DNA of 36,081 nucleotides from Kiritimatiellia bacterium (GTDB taxonomy: Bacteria > Verrucomicrobiota > Kiritimatiellia > RFP12 > UBA1067). The position numbers were made by a program, and so were the translations under genes. The stretch covers positions 1-36,081 of the forward strand of contig JAGCFB010000058.1 in the NCBI GenBank assembly GCA_017650345.1. Reading direction: 5' to 3'. The notes beneath the pieces were generated by a model. That model had not been told where the DNA came from and did not search any database. It saw nothing but the letters and a program-made list of their open reading frames with translations. Below are positions 9,387 to 16,806 of this stretch, in pieces. Position 1 is the stretch's first letter, and every line of letters begins with the position of its first letter.

Positions 9387-9508
9387 ATCGTCTGACCTTT
9401 TCATTAAAAAGATCAGACGATTTGCTATAAAAGGTCGGACGATTTTATTAAAAAGGTCAGACGATAAATACAATTTCGTCAGACCTTTTTTCAAAAGGGG
9501 TCTGACCA
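9387..9508. repeat. Cluster of palindromic GTCWGACCTTTT repeats
   Basis: About five copies of a roughly 13-base unit in both orientations lie within 122 bp. One hairpin pairs 9387-9401 with 9406-9421 across a 4-base loop with one mismatch. Two direct copies of the AAAAGGTCRGACGAT form lie at about 9428-9443 and 9450-9464. A second hairpin pairs about 9479-9490 with 9494-9507. The stretch is AT-rich and separates two RHS remnants. It could be a transcription-terminating array, a REP-like element or a recombination scar. Confidence 0.7.
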
Positions 9509-9529
9509 CGTTGTTTCGGGGGCGGACGC

Positions 9530-9729
9530 GGGCTACTGGACGCGCTGAAGATCGGGCAGACGGAGGCGCTCGACATGCAGACCGTCGCGGGCGCGCTCGA
9601 GAAGCGCGTCCGGAGCCGGACGCGTCATCCGCTACAACAAGCGCTTCGCCAACGATCCGCGCTATTGCTCGTGGACATCCCTGCTCAAGACGGGAGACCT
9701 GTTCAATGTGGACTTCTGCTACCGGGAGT
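9530..9729 (+). pseudogene. Unrecognised frameshifted coding remnant
   Basis: GC-rich sequence that reads like protein in two successive frames. From 9530 it gives LDALKIGQTEALDMQTVAGA, and from 9624 in a different frame it gives RYNKRFANDPRYCSWTSLLK followed by a short acidic-aromatic stretch. Neither part is long enough to be a gene, there is a frameshift between them near 9605-9623, and the second part ends exactly where RHS similarity starts at 9730. I do not recognise the family. It looks like a fragment of an unrelated gene trapped between RHS debris, but coincidence of GC-rich open frames cannot be ruled out. Confidence 0.35.
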
Positions 9730-9930
9730 TGCCGCTGGTACGACGCCGCGACCGGTCGCTGGATATCGAAAGATCCGATCCTCCTCGACGGCGGGCTAAA
9801 TCTATATGCGTTCTGTGAGGGCAATCCTATATGTAGCGGCGAAAGCGTATCCTTGTTCGGTTGCTCGCTTTTCCCGAAAAGCTGCGAAGGAAAAGAGACC
9901 GATGCGAGAATCGCTAGAGAAGAGTTCTAG
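9730..9930 (+). pseudogene. Third RHS core end with short orphan tip
   Basis: Nt 9730-9831 encode CRWYDAATGRWISKDPILLD and the following YAFCEGNPI, matching the last codons of the RHS core of the main gene (from nt 6208). The beginning of the core and all YD repeats are missing. The remaining 33 codons to the stop at 9928-9930 are a Cys-containing tail I do not recognise, without a recognisable toxin motif. It cannot encode a working RHS protein by itself and is best read as a second displaced tip or a deletion remnant. Confidence 0.65.
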
Positions 9931-9967
9931 TATGCACTATTCGTTCCGTCCCTTGCGCCGAGGATTA

Positions 9968-9976
9968 TGATATAAT
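9968..9976 (+). promoter_or_regulatory. Extended -10 promoter of the metalloprotease gene
   Basis: TGA directly followed by a perfect TATAAT (9971-9976); no convincing -35 at 16-18 bp. The predicted transcription start is about 9983-9984, on the ATG at 9984, so the message should be leaderless. There is no Shine-Dalgarno sequence. Confidence 0.6.
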
Positions 9977-9983
9977 GTCCCTT

Positions 9984-12900
9984 ATGAGAAAATACATCCT
10001 CCTGCTGGGTGCCGCGGTGGCGTTGTGCGCCTCCGCCGCAGAGCATGTGATTGACCTGCGCCAGTCCGCCGTGGCGCTTCCCTCGCCCGCCGTCGGCGAC
10101 ACGCTCGACGTGCGCATCCCGGACGGACCGGAGTTCGCACTGAGGATCGTCTCCGCGCCGCCGCCCGGAATCGCGGGGCAGTCGTTCATCGCGCGCGACG
10201 ACGCGTCCGGCGCTGCGGCCGTCGTGAAGCGCGACGCGCGCGGATTCAGGGCGACGATCGACGACGTTAACGCGGGGCGCATCTGGTCCGTGCGCATCGC
10301 GGCGGACGGCGCGCCCGGCGTGTCCTTCACGGACAAGGGCGACGAGCCGGAGGAGTGCGCCACCTGCGCGGGCTATGTTCCGGCTGCGGATGCCGGGACG
10401 GAGGAGGTTCCGTCGCAGGGCGCGGCGAAGTCCGTGACGCGCACCAGGGCGGGCGCGGGCTTCACATACGCGCAGCAGAAGGGCGTAGTTGACATCCTCG
10501 TCGCGTTCGACAAGGGGGCGGTCGCGAAATCCAAGACGCTCGGCTATTCCACGATCGAGGAGTTCGCGGACTACGCCGTCAACAAGATGAACATCGTGCT
10601 GCAGAACTCGCAGCTTGACCATCTGTTTTCGTACCGGCTCGTTGGCGTGACGACGATCGATGCGACATACACGGCAGTGAACAATGACGTGCTGACATCG
10701 CTACGGTTTGCGGAAGGTCCTTTTGCCAAGATACCGGCGCTCCGCGACAAGTACGGAGCGGATACCGTGACGCTGCTCATCAACAGGACAGGGGGGACGA
10801 CAAACGGCATCGGCTTCGGATTGCAGGGGAATACGCCGCAGATATTGTCCGATTTCATCGCCCAAGCCAAGGCCTGCAACGTTTGCGATATCGGCAAGGT
10901 CTATGAGCGATACACTATGTGCCACGAAACGGGTCACAACATGGGCTGCGGACACAGCAACCTTCAAGGCTCCAACTCCGGTCCGGAATCGGCGATGTTC
11001 CCCTATTCGTGCGGCTACCATTTCTTTGACTCGGCTGGAATTCCGCGCCACACGATAATGGCGTACAACTACTGGTCTGTTGACGACACCGGCTTCCAGC
11101 CGGTACCCTATTTCTCGACGCCGGACATAACGCCGGATGAATATGGCGTTCCGCTTGGAACGGTTGCGAGCAACGACAACCGTCGCGTTCTCATGCAGAC
11201 GTATGAAGGCGTGAGCGCGTTTCGCGAGCACATCCTTCCCTACGACTGGGACGTCAAGTTCCTCGACAACGACGGAAACGACATTCCTGACGGAACATAC
11301 TTCCCGGGCTACTATTATGTAACGTTGTCGCATGAGAACCCGGACGCCACCATATACTACACGGATGACGGGACCGAGCCGACTTCTGAAATGCAGGGCT
11401 GGCCTGTCGGCACCAGGCTGACGCTGTCGGGATCGAAGACGCTAACGGCATGCGCCGTCGTGGATGGCGTTGCGCAGTCCGTGAGGACGATCAACTTCGT
11501 GGCTGGGCTTACTTGGTCCGGCGACGCTGACGGCAACGGAATATGGCGCGCGGACGACAGCTCCCTGAAGCCGTGGAGCGGCGAGATGTACTACGACGGC
11601 GACGCGGTTCTCTTCCCCGATCTCGCCGGTGTGGCGAACGCGACCGTCACCGTGAAGGGCCCGGTCGCTCCTGGATCGGTGTCGTTCACGGCGGGCGAAA
11701 CGGCCTATGTCTTGGACAAGGGCGACGATGATGCTCAGTTGTCAATCCCCGATGCCAGCTTTTCACCGACAGGAGACGTTGAGTTCAATGTGCCGGTATT
11801 GTTCGATGCCGTCGCTTTCACAAACACTTTCGGGCGCACGATGCGATTCAACGCGCCGTTCGGACAGACCTTGAGCGCATCCGGCGGATACTGCACGAAC
11901 ATGATTGGAATTGCGCCTTACGCCACGCTGACGGTTGCGCCTGGCGTCGGCAAGACGCAGACCCTCGACACGCTGAACAACCAAGGCTGGTTCGCGGGCA
12001 CCTCGACGTTCCGCGTCGGCGAAGGAACGGTCCTATTCAAGGGTCCGATCAACGGCAGCGCAGGAGTGATCGGTCGCACCAAGCTGGAGGTCGGCAACGG
12101 CGGAAGCCTTGTGTTCGACGTAGGCGGCGGAACCGGTTATGAGATGAACCAGACATCGCTGACGGTCGAGAAGGGCGGCTCGGTTACTTTCAATCAGATG
12201 GAGCATCTGAAACGAACTCTGTATCTTGATGGTGGAACGATCTACGCCAAGCGTTTCGACTTGATGAGCAATCCGGGCGTGTATGTTACGGATGATTCAT
12301 CCATCGAAAACAATAATGGCGGTTATATTCTGTTTCGCGGTGCGGACTCCCAAATCAATGTTTCTGCCGGCAAAACACTCACGCTCAATGTAGGCACGCA
12401 GACCGACGGCAGATCTGACACGTCCGGCTGGGGTATTTTCAAGAAGGGAGACGGTACGATTGTCGCGAATAATGAATTTAAGCATTCCGGTGTTACTCAA
12501 ATAGATGAAGGCACTCTTGAGGTCGGCTATTCCTCCGGCTCGACAGTTTACGGACAGGGCTGGATCGTCGCATCGAACACGACGCTGAGGGTGAAGAGCG
12601 GATGCACACTCAAGGTTCCGTCGCTGACGCTCGACCCGACGGCCACGGTGTCGGTGCCAGCCTCTTCCTCCGTCCCGATCGTCGTAACGGACGCGCTGTC
12701 GGTGTCTGAAGTGACGTTTGAGCTGAATGGCGTGGAGAGTCCGGCCGCCGGCGATGCATACGCGCTTGTAAAGTCGAACGTTTCCATCGACGGCGTAGGG
12801 AGCGCGAACGCCAGTCTGCCGAATATCGGCAACGCCCTTAAATGGGAGATAGCGGCGGAAGACGGCGTCCTTTACGCGAAGGTGCTGGAGAAGTCCGCAG

Positions 12901-15900
12901 TTGAGAAGGCTGTTTCGTTCTGCTCCAACGTCGATTCGCTGACGCTTTCCGCGCCGGACGACGCCACCGTGAGCGAAGCTGGCGGCGCACAGATCGCGTC
13001 TTCGCCAATTGTGATTGACGGGCTTTTCACCAAAGCTGTTTCGATCGCCGTCCGCTTTGTCGTTCCCGAAACCTCGCCGTCAACCGCCGCGACGATCTGC
13101 TCGCTCAAGCTTGGCTCCAACACCATCAACTGCATGCGCGCAACGAACGGAGACTTCGCCTGCTGCTACAATGGCTTGCAGACCTCTGCAAACGCGACAA
13201 ACACGGTTGCCCTCTCCGCAGGCGAACACCTTCTCCAGATCGGTTACTACGCCGAGCGCAACGTTAATGGCGAAATGGGGACGCGCGTCCTTCTGGACGG
13301 CAGAGTCGTTTACTACGGGACAGGTCTGAAGTTCAGCGACGATTCGGTTTCGCACGTCGCGATCGGCGCGACCGCCGGAGACGCTCCGCAGTATCCTTAT
13401 CCGGGGCTTGTCGTCCGCGAGATCGGCGTGCTGGACGTCAAGTCGTCCGACCCCGCGCCGCGCATGACGGCATCCGCCGGCGACGTCACGTATGCGTACA
13501 ATCCGACGAACGCAATTCCGCGCATCTTCCCGCTCACGCCGTCCGGCGCGGTCTCAATGGACGAGGCGATGCTGTCGGCGTCCTATTCCCGCAAGTACGA
13601 CGCGCTGTCCGTCTCCGTTGTCGCCGCGTTCCCGAACGACGCCGTCGGTACAATTTTCTGCGCTGCAGTTGACGCCAGTCTCTCCAATCCCTACTCTTCG
13701 CAGGTCGAACATCGCGGAAATGGATTGTTCGCATTCCGCGACAACGGCAATGATGCTTTGAAGACATCGGTGCAGACTGACCTGGACGTCTCCGTGCGCC
13801 ATCTATACACCTTGACATACACCAAGGGCTATGGCTACAGGCTGTATGTGGACGGCGAGGAAATCCTGAATAATGATGCGTATTACAAAGACAAGGGATA
13901 TTCCGCAACGGCCAAAGTCTATTTCGGATGCGGCGCCTGGAGCAGCTGGGTGGCGAATTGGAACGACAACCCCAATCCGTTCCCGGGGCTTGACATCTAC
14001 GCCTCGCACATCGCGCTGGGGACGGACGACAGGACGGTTTCCGAGGCTGCCGTTGCGGCGGCGATGTCGGACGGTGAAGACGGCGAGGAGGTCTCCGTGC
14101 GGCTGCCGACGGTGGACGTGCTTGTCGCTTTCGACAACGGGGCGCAGTCGTACCTGGGCAGCAGATCCCTGGAGGAATTCGCGCAAACGCAGATCGGCTT
14201 GATGAACGCCGTACTCGCGACAAACAGGCTGGATAGATATTATAGCTATCGCCTTGCGGGCGTTTGCAAGGTTGATGGCACATATAACAACATAGACACT
14301 GCTCCAGGCTTGGCTGCGGCTGGAGAAGGTCCGGCAGTAAGCCTGCGTGCTGCTCGCGAGCTTTACGGCGCAGATACGGTGACCTTGCTTGTCGATACAA
14401 CAAGTAATACCATAGGGAACAGCTCGCCGCTAAATTCGCCCAATGACGTTGCCAGCCAGCACGAATGTGCCTTCAGCGTGTGCAGCATCCGCGCGGTCGA
14501 CACCGGCAAGCAGCATACGATGATCCACGAGAACGCGCACAACATGGGGTGCGGACACGCTAGGGCGCAGAGCGTAATCAATTCTCCGTTCGAGTATGGA
14601 CGAGGCTATTACTTCAAGGACGGCAATGTGACACGCCACACTATCATGGCTTACGGCGGCGACAACGACGCGTCGTGGTATTTCTCCACTTCGTCCGACG
14701 AGTTTGGCTTTACGCTTGGCGACTCGACCAACGACAACGCGCGAGTCCTGCGCGAGACATGCGGCGAAGTGGCCAAGTGGCGCGATGGGGCGGCAATAGA
14801 TTTCGACGGAGTTGAAGTGGACGGCGCTACATTGCAGACGAGCGAACGCTTCCCCTGGTATGTGGACGGCAATGGCTTCGTGCGCAGCTACAACCAGACC
14901 GAATACGGGATGCAGAGCACGATGCCTCTCAGGGCTACGATTGCGGGGCCGAAAGTGCTCAGCTTCAAGCACAAGTCGTACTTCGGCGGTACGAGCGTCG
15001 CAGGCAACAACTATTCGCATTTCGACGTTCTCCTGGACGATTCGCCGGTCATTACGCAAACGGAATATACCAACAGCTGGACAGCGGCGCGGGTGGAGAT
15101 ACCCAGCGGAACCCATGAGGTTGTGTTTGTCTTCTCGCAGCGCTTTGCGATGAACAATTCCAGGGACTACAAGGACGGCGCACCAGAGGCCGACGATGCG
15201 GTGTGGCTGAAGGACATCTGTCTTGAGGATTCCCCCGCCCCCGAGGCGATTCCGTTGGAAGTGTCGGGTGATGCGGTTACGACGGAGTTGCAGCTGGCGT
15301 TCAAGAATGCAACGCTGAGTCTGCTGACGGCCGATACGCTCGGCGGCAAGTTTGCCGGCGGTTGGGCTGGCACGGCCTCTGGTGCGGATGTTGATTTCAA
15401 CAACTTCGATCGCACCGACGAGGCGACCGGCACGATCACCTGCCAGGCTCAGGTATATGACGACGGTTATCTCAAGGGCGTGCTTTTGACCTTTACGCAA
15501 GAGGGCGATGATGTTTATGTCCAGATGACAGCGGCGAGGTACAGGCAGGGCGCCGAGGTCGGGACTTCTATTGCAGACGGAACCAACGCCAGAAGCCCGG
15601 ATGTGGACGGCAGTTCGTGGGGCTATGCGGTATACACCCTCACGCTCGACCGTACGCCGCCGGAGCCTGTCGTCGAGGCTCCGGAGCCGATCGCGGTCTG
15701 GGTCGGGGACTTCAAGACCGCCACCAAGAACGGCTGCACGCTCGACTACCACGCCAACAAACTGTTTGGCGGAGTTGTGACGATCACCACGGATGAGAGC
15801 GTTGCTAGCTACGAAGGCGTCCATCACGGCGTTGATGTGACCTTGTCCAGCCCTACGAACGCGATAACCGTGATCGTCAAGTACAGCGACCTGAACTACA

Positions 15901-16745
15901 GCACGGCGAACGGGCGGATGTTCTTCACCAGCTGCGCGGACTCGAACGGAGAATACGACCGCACGGCGCTGAGGCTGACGGTCGGCAACAAGATCAAGGG
16001 CAGCACGAGCGACAACTCCGGCCCGGCCACGACGGACAACGGCACGCTCGCCGATCCACCGGCCTCCAGCGGCTACATGGCGTTCTCGTACGGCAACCCG
16101 GACGAAGCCGACGACCGCGGCACTCTGCTTTGCAGCGGCTCCGAGGAAGGCGCGATCAACACGACGAACTACTGGGTCAACGCGCTCAAGCATGACGAGG
16201 ACAGCACAGGCTCCGGAATATACGGCGCTACGGTTGGCGGATACCGCAAGAACGCCAATCCCGGACAGAAGTGGTACAACGCCACGGGCATGAGGATCGA
16301 GGCGATCGCGGTGTTCGGAAAACGGCTGACGGAGGCGGAGCGCAACGCATACCGCTTCCCTGAGCCGTTCGAAACCTACACCGGCACGGACTATCCGGTC
16401 CCGTACTCGTGGTTCGCGAACTACGGCGTCCAGTCCGCCGACGTCGAGACAACGGCCGTCAGCGCGAGCAGCGCGCCGAAGGGCGCCGGCAGCTACACGT
16501 GGTGGGAGTGCTTCGTCCTCGGACTCGACCCGACGGGCGACGACACCTTCCTGACGACTATCCGCATGGACGGCCCGACGCCCGTCGTGGAGTTCTCGCC
16601 GACGAACGAGATCCTTCGCGCCAGCGGCGACATAGACTACGTCCTGGAAGGCAGGACGTCGCTCACGAACGACTGGTCCGAGTGCGATTCGTTCGACCAG
16701 CCCGGCGACACGAACCGCTTCTTCCGCGTGAAGGTAGTCTGGTAA
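9984..16745 (+). CDS. Giant secreted protein with two metzincin-type protease modules
   Basis: Predicted 2253-residue secreted zinc metalloprotease. A signal peptide (MRKYILLLGAAV to CASAAE) opens it. Zincin module 1 (about nt 10484-11240) has HETGHNMGCGH with its first His codon at 10923 (residue 314) and a Met-turn IMAYN near 11055. A chitobiase-like YYTDDGTEPT segment follows (about 11290-11480), then a beta-rich part with an autotransporter-type strand repeat (about 12440-12530) and two concanavalin/LamG-like stretches (about 12900-14035). Module 2 (about 14110-14790) has HENAHNMGCGH with its first His at 14526 (residue 1515) and its own IMAYG Met-turn. The tail ends in FFRVKVVW, a possible surface or secretion domain. 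Both modules keep the three zinc His and the catalytic Glu. ATG 9984 is preferred over ATG 9975, which lies inside the -10 element. Substrate unknown; host or dietary protein is a guess. Confidence 0.85.
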   Translation: MRKYILLLGAAVALCASAAEHVIDLRQSAVALPSPAVGDTLDVRIPDGPEFALRIVSAPPPGIAGQSFIARDDASGAAAVVKRDARGFRATIDDVNAGRIWSVRIAADGAPGVSFTDKGDEPEECATCAGYVPAADAGTEEVPSQGAAKSVTRTRAGAGFTYAQQKGVVDILVAFDKGAVAKSKTLGYSTIEEFADYAVNKMNIVLQNSQLDHLFSYRLVGVTTIDATYTAVNNDVLTSLRFAEGPFAKIPALRDKYGADTVTLLINRTGGTTNGIGFGLQGNTPQILSDFIAQAKACNVCDIGKVYERYTMCHETGHNMGCGHSNLQGSNSGPESAMFPYSCGYHFFDSAGIPRHTIMAYNYWSVDDTGFQPVPYFSTPDITPDEYGVPLGTVASNDNRRVLMQTYEGVSAFREHILPYDWDVKFLDNDGNDIPDGTYFPGYYYVTLSHENPDATIYYTDDGTEPTSEMQGWPVGTRLTLSGSKTLTACAVVDGVAQSVRTINFVAGLTWSGDADGNGIWRADDSSLKPWSGEMYYDGDAVLFPDLAGVANATVTVKGPVAPGSVSFTAGETAYVLDKGDDDAQLSIPDASFSPTGDVEFNVPVLFDAVAFTNTFGRTMRFNAPFGQTLSASGGYCTNMIGIAPYATLTVAPGVGKTQTLDTLNNQGWFAGTSTFRVGEGTVLFKGPINGSAGVIGRTKLEVGNGGSLVFDVGGGTGYEMNQTSLTVEKGGSVTFNQMEHLKRTLYLDGGTIYAKRFDLMSNPGVYVTDDSSIENNNGGYILFRGADSQINVSAGKTLTLNVGTQTDGRSDTSGWGIFKKGDGTIVANNEFKHSGVTQIDEGTLEVGYSSGSTVYGQGWIVASNTTLRVKSGCTLKVPSLTLDPTATVSVPASSSVPIVVTDALSVSEVTFELNGVESPAAGDAYALVKSNVSIDGVGSANASLPNIGNALKWEIAAEDGVLYAKVLEKSAVEKAVSFCSNVDSLTLSAPDDATVSEAGGAQIASSPIVIDGLFTKAVSIAVRFVVPETSPSTAATICSLKLGSNTINCMRATNGDFACCYNGLQTSANATNTVALSAGEHLLQIGYYAERNVNGEMGTRVLLDGRVVYYGTGLKFSDDSVSHVAIGATAGDAPQYPYPGLVVREIGVLDVKSSDPAPRMTASAGDVTYAYNPTNAIPRIFPLTPSGAVSMDEAMLSASYSRKYDALSVSVVAAFPNDAVGTIFCAAVDASLSNPYSSQVEHRGNGLFAFRDNGNDALKTSVQTDLDVSVRHLYTLTYTKGYGYRLYVDGEEILNNDAYYKDKGYSATAKVYFGCGAWSSWVANWNDNPNPFPGLDIYASHIALGTDDRTVSEAAVAAAMSDGEDGEEVSVRLPTVDVLVAFDNGAQSYLGSRSLEEFAQTQIGLMNAVLATNRLDRYYSYRLAGVCKVDGTYNNIDTAPGLAAAGEGPAVSLRAARELYGADTVTLLVDTTSNTIGNSSPLNSPNDVASQHECAFSVCSIRAVDTGKQHTMIHENAHNMGCGHARAQSVINSPFEYGRGYYFKDGNVTRHTIMAYGGDNDASWYFSTSSDEFGFTLGDSTNDNARVLRETCGEVAKWRDGAAIDFDGVEVDGATLQTSERFPWYVDGNGFVRSYNQTEYGMQSTMPLRATIAGPKVLSFKHKSYFGGTSVAGNNYSHFDVLLDDSPVITQTEYTNSWTAARVEIPSGTHEVVFVFSQRFAMNNSRDYKDGAPEADDAVWLKDICLEDSPAPEAIPLEVSGDAVTTELQLAFKNATLSLLTADTLGGKFAGGWAGTASGADVDFNNFDRTDEATGTITCQAQVYDDGYLKGVLLTFTQEGDDVYVQMTAARYRQGAEVGTSIADGTNARSPDVDGSSWGYAVYTLTLDRTPPEPVVEAPEPIAVWVGDFKTATKNGCTLDYHANKLFGGVVTITTDESVASYEGVHHGVDVTLSSPTNAITVIVKYSDLNYSTANGRMFFTSCADSNGEYDRTALRLTVGNKIKGSTSDNSGPATTDNGTLADPPASSGYMAFSYGNPDEADDRGTLLCSGSEEGAINTTNYWVNALKHDEDSTGSGIYGATVGGYRKNANPGQKWYNATGMRIEAIAVFGKRLTEAERNAYRFPEPFETYTGTDYPVPYSWFANYGVQSADVETTAVSASSAPKGAGSYTWWECFVLGLDPTGDDTFLTTIRMDGPTPVVEFSPTNEILRASGDIDYVLEGRTSLTNDWSECDSFDQPGDTNRFFRVKVVW

Positions 16746-16766
16746 GGTGTTCCGGTTGTCAACACC
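16746..16766 (+). terminator. Weak hairpin after the metalloprotease gene
   Basis: GGTGTT (16746-16751) can pair with AACACC (16761-16766) across a 9-base loop directly behind the stop codon. No T-run follows, so it is a poor intrinsic terminator. It could instead be an operator near the antiporter promoter. Confidence 0.25.
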
Positions 16767-16787
16767 CTTCATCAAAACCGAATAAAG

Positions 16788-16796
16788 TGCTATAAT
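16788..16796 (+). promoter_or_regulatory. Extended -10 promoter of the antiporter-mnmE unit
   Basis: TGC followed by a perfect TATAAT (16791-16796), with a poor -35 candidate TTCATC at 16768-16773 (17-bp spacer). The predicted start at about 16802-16804 leaves only 3-5 nt before the ATG at 16807, and no Shine-Dalgarno sequence exists. Confidence 0.65.
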
Positions 16797-16806
16797 AGAC
16801 AACAAT

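Noticed and set aside
9387-9508. CRISPR array
   Set aside because: Units are short, in mixed orientation and with irregular tiny spacers, and no cas gene is nearby.
9325-9729. Single gene running from the Sel1 remnant into the third RHS end
   Set aside because: Its reading passes through the palindromic repeats and an Arg-rich out-of-frame stretch before RHS similarity begins at 9730, so the continuity is fortuitous.
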